This document shows, piece by piece, positions 1 through 8,256 of a stretch of 64,000 nt of DNA. A program made the translations under genes and the position numbers. The DNA is from Hymenobacter nivis. GTDB lineage: Bacteria; Bacteroidota; Bacteroidia; Cytophagales; Hymenobacteraceae. The stretch spans positions 1,364,001-1,428,000 of the forward strand of contig NZ_CP029145.1 in the NCBI RefSeq assembly GCF_003149515.1, in the 5' to 3' direction. The notes beneath the pieces are model-generated. The model did no database searches. It was not told where the DNA came from and saw nothing but the letters and a program-made list of their open reading frames with translations. The first letter of the stretch is position 1. Each line of letters starts with the position of its first letter.

Positions 1-311
1 AGCAGCTGGTAGTAGCCCAGCTCCACGGTTTTGTGGGGGGCCCCCACACGACGCACCGTTTCGATGGCCTCGCGGCTGAGGCGTAGCAGGCGCTGGGCAT
101 CGGCCAGAAACGCGGTGCCGGCCGCGGTGAGCACGACTTTGCGCTGGCGGGTGCGCTGCTGGTGGTCGAACAGCTCGACGCCCAGCTCGCGCTCCAGCAG
201 CTGAATTTGCTGGCTCAGGGCCGGCTGCGACACGCACAGCCGCTCGGCCGCCCGACCGTAGTGCAGCGCGGTGGCGACCTCGGCGAAATAACGCAGCTGG
301 CGAAGTTCCAT
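1..311 (-). CDS. LysR-family transcriptional regulator, N-terminal part (cut by window edge)
   Basis: The first 103 codons are visible, starting MELRQLRYFAEVA at an ATG. This is a textbook LysR winged helix-turn-helix, with the recognition region around RAAERLCVSQPALSQQIQ and the following ERELGVELFDH segment. The C-terminal effector-binding domain lies outside the window. The gene is divergent from hppD, with about 300 bases between them. LysR regulators often control the gene they face, so a role in tyrosine or aromatic catabolism is plausible but only inferred. The shared intergenic region is partly occupied by a palindromic repeat, which leaves limited room for an operator. Confidence 0.9.
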   Translation of the reverse strand, partial: MELRQLRYFAEVATALHYGRAAERLCVSQPALSQQIQLLERELGVELFDHQQRTRQRKVVLTAAGTAFLADAQRLLRLSREAIETVRRVGAPHKTVELGYYQL

Positions 312-440
312 ACCCGCAAATCTCCATAAGAAATTCTTATTGGCGTCATAAGGAACCGATATTGGACTTGGGGCCCTAACGGACGTTAGTATTGCGTAAT
401 ATCAACTGGTCGGTTTCTGATTCGTACTGGCCGAAAGGCG

Positions 441-534
441 GTCGTGATCATCTGGCGTCCGCGCAGTCGAAGCATCTCTACTACGGTAGTAGTCAATTGG
501 TTTATTGAGCGGTAGAGATGCTTCGACAAGCTCA
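441..534. repeat. Palindromic intergenic repeat, copy 1 (hybrid arms)
   Basis: The left arm has the variant core CATCTGGCGTCCGCGCAG followed by TCGAAGCATCTCTAC. The right arm is GGTAGAGATGCTTCGA followed by CAAGCTCAGC. The two halves belong to different arm variants of a family that recurs at 1772, 3091, 3133, 37177 and 40072. It is followed directly by CGTAACATCAGT, which is also the inner end of the element at 37071-37180. It fills much of the LysR/hppD intergenic region. Confidence 0.8.
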
Positions 535-609
535 GCGTAACATCAGTAATTAATACCAGTCAGCCCGACTAATACCTACTAATCCGCCCCTTCATCCCAC
601 CCAAAAGCC

Positions 610-1740
610 ATGGAACCCCAAGTAGCCCAAGCCCTTCAGCAGCGCGCCGCCGCCGATTTCCTGCCCCTGCTCGGCACCGACCACCTCGAATTTTACGTGG
701 GCAATGCCAAGCAAGCAGCCTACTACTATAAGGCCGCCTTTGGGTTCCAGACGGTGGCTTATGCGGGCCCCGAAACCGGCGTGCGCGACCGCGCCAGCTA
801 CGTAGTGCAGCAGGGCAAAATCCGGCTGGTGCTGACGACGGCTATGCACTCCGACCACGAAATTTCGGCCCACGTGCGCCAGCACGGCGACGGTGTTAAA
901 ATCCTGGCCCTGTGGGTGGACGACGCCTACGCGAGCTACGCGGAAACCATGAGCCGCGGGGCCCGCAGCTACCAGGAGCCCCGCACCCTCACCGACGAGC
1001 ACGGCGAGGTGCGCACGGCCGGCATCTACACCTACGGCGAAACGGTACACCTTTTCGTGGAGCGCCGCAACTACCGGGGCCCCTTCATGCCGGGCTACGT
1101 GGCCCAGGAATCCAGCTTCAACCCCGCCCCCGCCGGCCTGCTGCACGTGGACCACTGCGTGGGCAACGTGGGCTGGAACCGCATGAACCCAACCGTGAAA
1201 TGGTACGAGGACGTGATGGGCTTCGCCAACATCCTAAGCTTTGACGACAAGCAGATTACGACCGAGTACTCGGCCCTGATGAGCAAGGTGATGAGCACCG
1301 GCAACGGCTTCGTGAAATTCCCCATCAACGAGCCAGCCGAGGGCAAAAAGAAGTCGCAGATTGAGGAGTACCTGAATTTCTTCGAGGGCGAAGGTGTACA
1401 GCACATTGCTGTGGCCACCGACGACATCATCGGCACGGTACGCGAGCTGAAAAGCCGGGGCGTAGAATTCCTGAACACGCCCGACAGCTACTACGACAAT
1501 CTGCGCGCCCACGTCGGCCACATCGACGAGGACGTGGAGGCCCTGCGCGCCCTGCGCATCATGGCCGACCGCGACGAGGAAGGCTACCTGCTCCAGATTT
1601 TCACCAAGCCGGTGGAAGACCGCCCCACGGTATTCTTCGAAATCATCCAGCGCAAAGGTGCCAAAAGCTTCGGCGCCGGCAACTTCAAAGCCCTGTTCGA
1701 GAGCCTGGAGCGCGAGCAGGACCGCCGGGGGAATCTGTAG
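610..1740 (+). CDS. hppD: 4-hydroxyphenylpyruvate dioxygenase
   Basis: Fe(II) dioxygenase converting 4-hydroxyphenylpyruvate to homogentisate, the second step of tyrosine catabolism. At 376 residues it has the usual length. Two vicinal-oxygen-chelate domains are visible: the first from about residue 20, the second from about residue 172 (GLLHVDHCVGNV). The expected iron ligands are present: His182 in VDH, His265 in GVQHIA and Glu344 in VFFEIIQR. The ATG at 610 gives a normal N-terminus (MEPQVAQALQQ). It lies 173 bases upstream of hmgA on the same strand, separated by a long palindromic repeat that could weaken read-through. Confidence 0.97.
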   Translation: MEPQVAQALQQRAAADFLPLLGTDHLEFYVGNAKQAAYYYKAAFGFQTVAYAGPETGVRDRASYVVQQGKIRLVLTTAMHSDHEISAHVRQHGDGVKILALWVDDAYASYAETMSRGARSYQEPRTLTDEHGEVRTAGIYTYGETVHLFVERRNYRGPFMPGYVAQESSFNPAPAGLLHVDHCVGNVGWNRMNPTVKWYEDVMGFANILSFDDKQITTEYSALMSKVMSTGNGFVKFPINEPAEGKKKSQIEEYLNFFEGEGVQHIAVATDDIIGTVRELKSRGVEFLNTPDSYYDNLRAHVGHIDEDVEALRALRIMADRDEEGYLLQIFTKPVEDRPTVFFEIIQRKGAKSFGAGNFKALFESLEREQDRRGNL

Positions 1741-1771
1741 GTGTTGGCGGTTTTACCAGCAAAAAAAGGCC

Positions 1772-1862
1772 GTCATGCTGAGCGCAGCCGAAGCATCTCT
1801 ACCGCAGCAGTAACCCATGATTTAGTGAGCGGTAGAGATGCTTCGGCTGCGCTCAGCATGAC
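1772..1862. repeat. Palindromic intergenic repeat, copy 2 (perfect 32-bp arms)
   Basis: A perfect inverted repeat: left arm 1772-1803 starts GTCATGCTGAGCGCAG, right arm 1831-1862 ends CTGCGCTCAGCATGAC, loop of 27 bases. It is preceded by an A-rich run and GGC, as in the copies at 3.2 kb and 37.2 kb. It lies between hppD and hmgA and would fold strongly in their transcript. No transposase is nearby. Confidence 0.92.
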
Positions 1863-1913
1863 CGCCCAAGGGCCCCAATAGCCCATCCTTCCCAACCCAA
1901 AATCCCCATCCAA

Positions 1914-3080
1914 ATGCCTATTTACCACAAGCTTGGCCAGCTGCCGCACACGCGCCACACGGTATTTGAGAAGCCTGCAGGTGGGCTCTATTATGAGCAG
2001 CTGTTCGGCACCATTGGCTTCGAGGGCACCTCGTCGTTGATGTACCACCTGCGCCGGCCCACGATGGTGAAGGAGGTGCTGGGCGCGACGGACGTAACCC
2101 CGAAGATTGCGGTCGAGAAGAACATCAAAGCGCGCTTGCTAAAAGGGTTTCAGGTAGCGCCGCAGGACGACTACCTGGCGGCCCGGACGCCGGTGCTGGT
2201 GAACGGCGACGTGCACGTTTCGCTGGCCGCGCCGCGCCAGTCGCTGACGAGCTACTTCTACAAAAACGCCGACGCCGACGAGCTATTATTTATCCACCGG
2301 GGCCCCGGCACGCTGCGCACGCAACTGGGCAACATCCGCTTCGAGCCGGGCGACTACCTACTGATTCCACGCGGGGTTATTCACCAGATTGACTTCGATA
2401 CCGCCGATAACCGGCTGCTCATCACCGAATCATTCCACCCCATTTACACGCCCAAGCGCTACCGCAACCATTTCGGCCAGCTGCTGGAACACGCGCCCTA
2501 CTCGGAGCGCGACTACAAGCTGCCCGGGGCCCTGGAAACGCACGACGAGCTGGGTGACTTTGTCATTAAAATAAAAAAGCAGGGTGTGCTGCACGAACTG
2601 CTGTACCCTTCGCACCCGTTCGATGTGGTGGGCTGGGACGGGTACAACTACCCGTACGGGATGAACATCCGGGACTTCCAGCCCATAACCGGCAAGGTGC
2701 ACCAGCCGCCGCCCGTGCACCAGCAGTTTGAGACCAAGGCGTTTGTGGTGTGCTCATTCGTGCCGCGGCTCTTCGACTACCACCCGCAGGCCATTCCCGC
2801 ACCCTACCACCACTCCAACATCGACTCCGACGAGCTGATTTATTACGTCGACGGCGACTTCATGTCGCGCAATAATATCGCGCCGGGCCACCTCACGCTG
2901 CACCCCGGCGGCATTCCGCACGGGCCCGCGCCGGGGGCCTACGAGCGCAGCATTGGCAAAACCGGCACCGACGAATGGGCCGTGATGATTGACACCTTCC
3001 GGCCCCTGATGCTGACCGAAGCCGCCATGGCCCTGGACGACGGCGCATACTACAAATCGTGGCTGGAACCGCTCATTTAA
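1914..3080 (+). CDS. hmgA: Homogentisate 1,2-dioxygenase
   Basis: Opens the aromatic ring of homogentisate to maleylacetoacetate, the step after HppD. The 388-residue protein is a double cupin of the shorter bacterial type. Recognisable landmarks are NYPYGMNIRDFQPITG (about residues 245-260) and the metal-binding region PYHHSNIDSDELIYY. His300, Glu307 and His336 (in GGIPHGPAPG) are the likely iron ligands, assigned by eye. The ATG at 1914 follows an AT-richer leader. Genes for the remaining steps (fumarylacetoacetase, isomerase) are not in the window. Confidence 0.93.
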   Translation: MPIYHKLGQLPHTRHTVFEKPAGGLYYEQLFGTIGFEGTSSLMYHLRRPTMVKEVLGATDVTPKIAVEKNIKARLLKGFQVAPQDDYLAARTPVLVNGDVHVSLAAPRQSLTSYFYKNADADELLFIHRGPGTLRTQLGNIRFEPGDYLLIPRGVIHQIDFDTADNRLLITESFHPIYTPKRYRNHFGQLLEHAPYSERDYKLPGALETHDELGDFVIKIKKQGVLHELLYPSHPFDVVGWDGYNYPYGMNIRDFQPITGKVHQPPPVHQQFETKAFVVCSFVPRLFDYHPQAIPAPYHHSNIDSDELIYYVDGDFMSRNNIAPGHLTLHPGGIPHGPAPGAYERSIGKTGTDEWAVMIDTFRPLMLTEAAMALDDGAYYKSWLEPLI

Positions 3081-3090
3081 TCTAAAAAAC

Positions 3091-3361
3091 GTCATGCTCA
3101 TCTAGCGTCCGCGCAGCCGAAGCATCTCTACTGCGTAACTAAGTACTCACGCATAAGTAAGCGTATTGAATTGAACGTCATGCTGAGCGCAGTCGAAGTA
3201 TCTCTACCTCGTAAGTAAATAATTACTATTGCGGTAGAGATGCTTCGACTGCGCTCAGCATGACCGCCTTTTTTGCTACGGTTACTTTTGCGCGACTACT
3301 TAATCATGATTCCTGCCGCGGGAAAATTGCTTCGGCTGCGCGGACGCTGGATGAGCATGAC
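3091..3361. repeat. Outer palindromic repeat, split by an inserted repeat
   Basis: Left arm 3091-3124 (GTCATGCTCATCTAGCG...) pairs with right arm 3328-3361 (...GATGAGCATGAC) at 33 of 34 positions. About 200 bases, including the element at 3133-3303, separate the arms. The outer arms are the CATCT.GCGTCCGCGCAG variant also seen at copy 1. The right arm ends five bases before the first plausible ATG (3366) of the downstream dehydrogenase. Confidence 0.85.
3133..3303. repeat. Inner palindromic repeat, long copy A (inverted twin at 37177-37344)
   Basis: The core hairpin arms are 3178-3208 and 3232-3263, around GTCATGCTGAGCGCAG and its complement. Similarity to the reverse complement of 37177-37344 extends well beyond the hairpin on both sides, to about 170 bases with few differences. 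The right shoulder holds TACTTTTG (3283-3290), which matches the Bacteroidota -7 box and points at the downstream dehydrogenase; no convincing -33 element is seen. Confidence 0.85.
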
Positions 3362-3377
3362 GGGCATGAAAATCCTT

Positions 3378-4607
3378 ATGAAAGAACTACTCGCTCAGTT
3401 TGAGCAGAAGCGCCCCGAAATCGTTTTTGAATGGCAGGACCCCGAAACCGAAGCCGAAGGCTGGGTGGTGATTAACTCGCTCCGGGGCGGGGCGGCCGGC
3501 GGCGGCACCCGCATGCGCAAGGGCCTGGACCAGCGCGAAGTAGAGAGCCTGGCCAAGACGATGGAAGTGAAATTCACCGTGTCGGGGCCCGCCATCGGCG
3601 GGGCCAAGTCGGGCATCAACTTCGACCCCCAGGACCCCCGCAAGCGCGGCGTGCTGGAGCGCTGGTACAAGGCCGTAATTCCCTTGCTGAAAGCTTACTA
3701 CGGCACCGGTGGCGACCTGAACGTGGACGAAATCCACGAGGTCATTCCCCTCACCGAAGAATACGGCCTCTGGCACCCGCAGGAAGGCGTGGTGAACGGC
3801 CACTACCACGCCACCGAGCCCCAGAAAATTCAGAAGCTCGGCCAGCTCCGCCAGGGCGTCGTGAAGGTGCTCGAAGACGCGGCCTACTCGCCCAGCCTGG
3901 CCCGCAAGTACACCGTGGCCGACCTCATCACCGGCTATGGCGTGGCCGAAGCCGTGCGCCACTACTACGCTTTGTGGCCCGGCGCGGCGGTGGCCGGCAA
4001 GCGCGTCATCGTTCAGGGCTGGGGCAACGTGGGCGCGGCGGCGGCTTACTACCTGGCCAGCCAGGGGGCCCTCATCGTGGGCATTATCGACCGGGCCGGG
4101 GGCCTGCTGCGGCCCGCCGGGCTGCCGTTGGAGGAAGTCAGGGCCCTGTTTCTGGGCCGCGACGGCAACGCGCTGCACGCGCCCGATTTGCTCTCGTTTG
4201 CGGAAGTGAACCAACAAATATGGACGGCCGGGGCCGAAATTTTCGTGCCCGCCGCCGCCTCGCGGCTCGTAACGCAAGCGCAGGTAGAAACTCTGGTAGC
4301 CAGCGGCCTGGAGGTTATTTCGTGCGGGGCCAACGTGCCGTTTGCCGACCCGGCCATCTTCTTCGGGCCCACCGGCGAATGGGCCGACGCGCACTGCGCC
4401 GTCATTCCCGACTTCATCGCCAACTGCGGCATGGCCCGCGTGTTTGCCTACCTGATGGAAACCGGCGCCGAAATCACCGACCAGGCTATTTTCCAGGACG
4501 TGTCGCGCATCATTGAGGCGGCGTTGGCCCGCACCCACCGGCAGAGCGACGCACCCACCGGCCTGGCCCAGCGCTCATTCGAAATGGCGCTGCGACAGCT
4601 GGTGTAG
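3378..4607 (+). CDS. Glu/Leu/Phe/Val dehydrogenase family protein
   Basis: NAD(P)-dependent amino-acid dehydrogenase interconverting an amino acid with its 2-oxo acid and ammonia. With the start at 3378 it is 409 residues. The N-terminal domain has GGAAGGGTRMRKGL, the catalytic-type lysine in GGAKSGI (Lys77) and the GGDLNVDE motif (Asp113). A Rossmann domain follows, with GWGNVG at 214-219. The open frame extends back to 3273, but that stretch is repeat DNA; MKELLAQFEQKRPEI matches the usual family N-terminus. The ATG at 3366 is the alternative. Substrate is not decided by the sequence: glutamate is the common guess, and proximity to hppD/hmgA would also allow an aromatic amino acid. Confidence 0.88.
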   Translation: MKELLAQFEQKRPEIVFEWQDPETEAEGWVVINSLRGGAAGGGTRMRKGLDQREVESLAKTMEVKFTVSGPAIGGAKSGINFDPQDPRKRGVLERWYKAVIPLLKAYYGTGGDLNVDEIHEVIPLTEEYGLWHPQEGVVNGHYHATEPQKIQKLGQLRQGVVKVLEDAAYSPSLARKYTVADLITGYGVAEAVRHYYALWPGAAVAGKRVIVQGWGNVGAAAAYYLASQGALIVGIIDRAGGLLRPAGLPLEEVRALFLGRDGNALHAPDLLSFAEVNQQIWTAGAEIFVPAAASRLVTQAQVETLVASGLEVISCGANVPFADPAIFFGPTGEWADAHCAVIPDFIANCGMARVFAYLMETGAEITDQAIFQDVSRIIEAALARTHRQSDAPTGLAQRSFEMALRQLV

Positions 4608-4705
4608 CCGGAGGCGGGGCCAAACAAAGCGCGGCGGTACGGCGTTGTGGCCGGGCTGGCGTATTATTGGGGACCGCCCCCGCCGCCCCAGCTCACTTTC
4701 GTTTT

Positions 4706-5338
4706 ATGCGCTCCATCCCACTCTTTCCGCTCAACCTCATCGTGTTTCCGGGCGAAAAGCTCAACCTGCACATCTTCGAGCCCCGCTACCGCCAGCTGGT
4801 GCGCGACTGCCTGGAAGGCGATATTTCGTTCGGCATCCCGCCTTTTCTCGACAACCAACTGAGCGAGCTGGGCACCGAAATGCGCCTGGTAAACGTAGAA
4901 AAATCGTACGCCAACGGCGAGCTGGACATCCGCAGCCGTGCCGTGGGCGTGTTCCGGCTGCGCAAGTTCGAGCGGCAGGCCCCGGGCAAGCTCTACGCCG
5001 CCGGCCAAATCGAGGAGGTCGTGCAGGACGAAGAATCCGACCCGCTGCTGCGCCAGGTCATTACGGCCCAGGTGCGCCAGCTCTACGAAGCCCTGGGCCT
5101 CAAAAAGCTGCTTCTAGAGCTGGCCCCCGACTACCAAATCTTCGATATTGCCCACCACGTGGGCTTCAGCACCGAGCAGGAATACCAGCTCCTGGCTACC
5201 ACCAGCGAGCTGGAGCGCCAGCACCTGGTGCGCGAGCACCTCGACCGCACCCTGCCCGTAGTGCTGGAAACCGAGCGCCTAAAAGAGCGAGTACGCCTGA
5301 ACGGCCACTTCAAAGAGCTGATTCCCCCTAATTTCTAG
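4706..5338 (+). CDS. LON substrate-binding-domain protein
   Basis: A stand-alone LON N-terminal domain (PUA-like fold plus helical part) without the ATPase and protease of Lon. The start MRSIPLFPLNLIVFPGEKLNLHIFEPRYRQL is diagnostic. From 4706 it has 210 residues; an earlier in-frame start at 4667 would add an Ala/Pro stretch not typical of the family. Biochemical function of such proteins is poorly known; substrate recruitment is a guess. A long inverted repeat begins immediately after its stop codon. Confidence 0.88.
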   Translation: MRSIPLFPLNLIVFPGEKLNLHIFEPRYRQLVRDCLEGDISFGIPPFLDNQLSELGTEMRLVNVEKSYANGELDIRSRAVGVFRLRKFERQAPGKLYAAGQIEEVVQDEESDPLLRQVITAQVRQLYEALGLKKLLLELAPDYQIFDIAHHVGFSTEQEYQLLATTSELERQHLVREHLDRTLPVVLETERLKERVRLNGHFKELIPPNF

Positions 5339-5544
5339 ACCGTAGATTAAGTGGATTTAACGAATAAGAACGGATTCCGACTGCCTTTAAATATCCGATA
5401 AGTAGTGGGTCCAGGGCCCCGGCTTCAACCAGCGCATCGTTAAAACCCAAGCAAAAATGCCACTCAATGAGTGGCATTTTTGCTTACAATTAGAAACCCT
5501 TTGAAATCCGTTCTTATCCGTTGAATCTGCTTAATCTGCGGTTC
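5339..5544. repeat. 206-bp inverted-repeat element between convergent genes
   Basis: Left arm 5339-5379 (ACCGTAGATTAAG...GAACGGATT) and right arm 5503-5544 are imperfect inverted copies of about 40 bases. The element fills the whole gap between the LON gene stop and the M48 gene stop and contains a bidirectional terminator. It is far more AT-rich than its surroundings. It looks like a small non-autonomous element; no target duplication is obvious. Confidence 0.75.
5451..5483. terminator. Bidirectional rho-independent terminator
   Basis: Perfect hairpin: arms GCAAAAATGCCACTC and GAGTGGCATTTTTGC around AAT, with A and T tracts inside the arms. It serves the convergent LON (+) and M48 (-) genes. 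Confidence 0.85.
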
Positions 5545-5549
5545 AGAAA

Positions 5550-6365
5550 CTATTGCTTTAGTCCCGCCGGCACGCCCTGGGGAAATTCCTGGCTAATTTC
5601 CTGCTGCAAGCGGCCAATGCGGTTGCTGGGGTTGGGGTGGGTACTGAGGAACTCGGGCTGGCCGCCGCTGCCGCCTTTGCTGTCGAGCATCTGCATCACT
5701 TTGATCATGGCGCGGGGATCATAGCCGGCCTTGGGGGTGAGCTGCACGGCCAGATCGTCGGCCTGCAGCTCGTCTTCACGGCTGAAATTCAGGCCTACTA
5801 CTTTCACGATGGCGGCGGCTACGGCGGCGCTGGCCACCGAGCGGCCGGGATTGTTGGGGTCGTAGCTGGCGATGGTGGCGGCCCCGGCCAGGCCCTGGGT
5901 GAGGTTGGACTTGGCCACTTGCTGGGCCGAGTGGCGGGCAATGACGTGCCCGATTTCATGCGCCAGCACGCCGGCCAGCTGGCCTTCCGAGGTTAGGTTT
6001 TTCAGCAGGCCCTGGGTAATGAATACTTGCCCGCCGGGTAGCGCAAAGGCGTTGATGGTCTGGTCGTCGGCTAGCAGGTGGAACTGGAATTTGTAGGGCG
6101 ACTGGCCGGCCTTGGTTTGGCTGATGAGGCGCTGGCCTACCTGCTGCACGGCCTGCGTGGCCTGGGCGTTGGTGCTTTCGCCGCCGTACTGCTGCTCCAT
6201 GCTGGGGGCGGCTTGCAGGCCCAGGGCAATTTCCTGGTCGGGCGTCATGCCGCCCACGTGCTGGGTTTCGCCGGTTACTTCATTTTTTGAGGTGTTGAAA
6301 AAGTAGCCCAGCAGCGTGACGGCCGCCACGATGAGGCCGATAATAAAGCGTAAGTTGAGGCGCAT
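5550..6365 (-). CDS. M48-family zinc metalloprotease, membrane-anchored
   Basis: Zinc endopeptidase of the HtpX/Oma1/BepA group, likely periplasmic. From the ATG at 6365 it has 271 residues. An N-terminal hydrophobic segment (about residues 7-22, LRFIIGLIVAAVTLLGYFF) acts as anchor or uncleaved signal. The zinc site is HEIGH at 136-140, with the third ligand probably Glu199 in SREDELQAD. The C-terminal STHPNPSNRIGRL stretch is typical of BepA-like M48 proteases. Such enzymes act in outer-membrane quality control; the exact substrate is unknown. It is divergent from a small lipoprotein gene. Confidence 0.92.
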   Translation of the reverse strand: MRLNLRFIIGLIVAAVTLLGYFFNTSKNEVTGETQHVGGMTPDQEIALGLQAAPSMEQQYGGESTNAQATQAVQQVGQRLISQTKAGQSPYKFQFHLLADDQTINAFALPGGQVFITQGLLKNLTSEGQLAGVLAHEIGHVIARHSAQQVAKSNLTQGLAGAATIASYDPNNPGRSVASAAVAAAIVKVVGLNFSREDELQADDLAVQLTPKAGYDPRAMIKVMQMLDSKGGSGGQPEFLSTHPNPSNRIGRLQQEISQEFPQGVPAGLKQ

Positions 6366-6525
6366 GGCCAAACAAGAAAAAAGGGGTGAGCAAACCGGTG
6401 GCAAATTTTGCCGCCGGGCCTTTTAACGCGCAGCCGGCTCCGGGGTTATATAGGGCCCCGGCGATACTGCCGCAGGTTCGCGGCGGCGGGGCCACCTTTG
6501 CGGCGGTTTCCCGTGTTCCTCCGCC

Positions 6526-6963
6526 ATGCACCCTTCGCCGCCCGTTTCCGTTTTTTTTCGCCTGGCCCGCCTGGCCCGCTGGGTGGGCCCCGTGGCTGTG
6601 GGGCTGGCCCTGGCCGGCTGCGGCCACGCCCTACCCCCGCTGCCCGGCTTCGACCCCGTGGCTTGGCGCGCCGATAAGTACGGCTGCCAGGGCCACCGGC
6701 TGGCGCTGCTGCCCACCCTGCTCAAAGCGCGCGAAAAGCTATACCTCACCCGGGCCGACGACATCAATGCTATGCTCGGCCAGCCCGACGAAGAGGAGTT
6801 GCGCGAGGGCACCGAAAAAGCGTACATCTACTACCTCGTACCGGGGCCCCAATGCGCACCCGGCCACCGCCGCTCAGCGGCCCCGTGCCTGCGCCTGCGC
6901 TTCGGCCCGCTGGGCACCGTCACCGAAATCCTGGTCGACCCCACGGCGAAAGTCGGCCAATAG
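6526..6963 (+). CDS. Small lipoprotein, possibly BamE/SmpA-like
   Basis: 145 residues with a lipoprotein signal ending LALAGC (Cys32). The mature part has an LYLTRADDINAMLGQPDEE segment, then a strand-like AYIYYLV and a terminal LRLRFGPLGTVTEILV. This order recalls the SmpA/OmlA (BamE) fold, but similarity is weak and the assignment tentative. The upstream CACCTTTG at 6502-6509 is close to a -7 box. Divergent from the M48 protease, so both may belong to envelope maintenance. Confidence 0.65.
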   Translation: MHPSPPVSVFFRLARLARWVGPVAVGLALAGCGHALPPLPGFDPVAWRADKYGCQGHRLALLPTLLKAREKLYLTRADDINAMLGQPDEEELREGTEKAYIYYLVPGPQCAPGHRRSAAPCLRLRFGPLGTVTEILVDPTAKVGQ

Positions 6964-7072
6964 GTTTTGGCAGCAGCTTTTTCCGGGCCAATGATCGGTA
7001 TATTTTTACAAGGCCGGTTCCGCAGCAACGCCTCAGGGGCCACTAGCCGCGGGGGCCCCAACGCACAAAAAA

Positions 7073-7100
7073 GGGTCCCGCCGGATAACCGGCGGGGCCC
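7073..7100 (-). terminator. Rho-independent terminator
   Basis: Arms GGGTCCCGCCGG and CCGGCGGGGCCC around ATAA. On the minus strand the stem is followed by six T residues, so it ends transcription of the small secreted protein gene at 7125-7529. Confidence 0.85.
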
Positions 7101-7124
7101 TCTTATATTCTTACTACCGGTGGT

Positions 7125-7529
7125 TTAGCCGCGGCCGTTGCCCGTGTCGGCGGGCATAACGGGGGCCCCCTTCTCTTGGTGCAGCTGGGCGAGCTGCGAG
7201 GGCGAAAGGATGCGGCTACACTCCTGGTCGTACTGGGCGTCGAGCTCGGACAAACGCGTAGCGCGGCCGGGCTCATCGGGTTTGAAGTAGGTGTTGATTT
7301 CCCCAAGCTGGGCCACGCGGGTGCGGTTCACATTAAACAGCTTCGCGTACTGGCCTTCGTTGAGGTGCAAGCTATTAGCCATCTGCCGGGTGAGAGCCGT
7401 GGCTTCGGCATTGAACACAGAGATGTTCGGTACGGCGCGCTCGATGGATGTGCGGTCAACGAACTGGGCGCGAGCCGGCACGTAGGCCAGGGCGAACAAC
7501 ACGAGCAGTACGGAAATCTTAGCTTTCAT
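7125..7529 (-). CDS. Small secreted protein, possibly Spy/LTXXQ-like
   Basis: 134 residues from the ATG at 7529. A clear signal peptide (MKAKISVLLVLFALAYVPARAQ) is followed by a mostly helical, charged mature part with short repeated segments around LTRQMANSLHLNEGQ and LSPSQLAQLHQEK. This resembles small periplasmic helical proteins of the Spy/CpxP type, but I see no certain LTXXQ motif. Upstream (7530-7785) is markedly AT-rich. The open frame continues upstream with non-protein-like composition, which argues for this start. Confidence 0.7.
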   Translation of the reverse strand: MKAKISVLLVLFALAYVPARAQFVDRTSIERAVPNISVFNAEATALTRQMANSLHLNEGQYAKLFNVNRTRVAQLGEINTYFKPDEPGRATRLSELDAQYDQECSRILSPSQLAQLHQEKGAPVMPADTGNGRG

Positions 7530-7785
7530 AAAGTAATTATTAAAAGAAATAAAGAGAGGATTAGGGAGCTTCGTGGGAAAGAAAAAATAAATATTCGGAT
7601 TGTTAAAAAGTCCAATGCTAAATCCGGGGCCCCACGGGTGGGAAGCCGGCCGCAATACGCTTAGCTGGCCCTTTTGTGTTCCATTTATTAGTCGTTTTCT
7701 ACAAGTTTGTTCAATAATACAAAAAAAAACCAGTTCCGTACAGAACTGGCTATGAATCACTGAAAAGTGCAACGCCAACGCGCCG

Positions 7786-8256
7786 TTAATCCTTGCTTTT
7801 CATGGGGTCAGGCATGTCTTGCTTGAAGTATTGCATGGCAGTGAGGGAAGTGATGACGCCCGTCATGGTGCCCATGAGGATAATGGCCAGAAACGCCAGC
7901 ACCACCGACAAGTCGAAGCCAAATATGTCGCGGACGCGGGTCAAGTCCATGGCGTGGGGCACCGCCAGGGTGAGCACAATGAAACCGAGGCCCAGCACCA
8001 CCGACGCAACCAGCGCCGTAACTATGCCCGTGCTGAATCCGTCGAAGTAGCTTAATTGGCCGTTGGTGTCTTTGGAGCGGCGGGCAATGGCCAGCGTGGT
8101 GCCGCCCGCCAGCATTAGCAGGTCGAGGCTGCCCGCTTCGATGCGGCCAAAGAAACCGAGCCGCGCTGCCACAGCGGTGTACGCAACGAGCACGACCCCG
8201 GTGAATATGCCCATGCTGAAAGTACTTTTTGGGGAGGTAGAAGGAGCCGTGGCCAT
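7786..8256 (-). CDS. DUF4199 domain membrane protein
   Basis: 156 residues from the ATG at 8256, with about four hydrophobic segments (near residues 15-33, 42-55, 77-98 and 114-137). The pattern of a short loop rich in RRSKDTNGQLSYFDGF between helices 2 and 3, with a C-terminal ITSLTAMQYFK, fits DUF4199, a family common in Bacteroidota with no established function. Codons upstream of 8256 look non-coding. Confidence 0.8.
   Translation of the reverse strand: MATAPSTSPKSTFSMGIFTGVVLVAYTAVAARLGFFGRIEAGSLDLLMLAGGTTLAIARRSKDTNGQLSYFDGFSTGIVTALVASVVLGLGFIVLTLAVPHAMDLTRVRDIFGFDLSVVLAFLAIILMGTMTGVITSLTAMQYFKQDMPDPMKSKD

Noticed and set aside
3283..3290. TACTTTTG in the inner repeat as a proven promoter
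   Set aside because: Matches the -7 box but there is no matching upstream element at the right distance; kept only as a possibility.
3387..4538. Long minus-strand open frame opposite the amino-acid dehydrogenase
   Set aside because: His/Gly/Ala-rich composition without any domain; it is the antisense of a clear enzyme in GC-rich DNA.
4513..5331. Plus-strand Arg/Pro-rich frame overlapping the dehydrogenase end and the LON-domain gene
   Set aside because: Composition of a shifted frame in GC-rich coding DNA.
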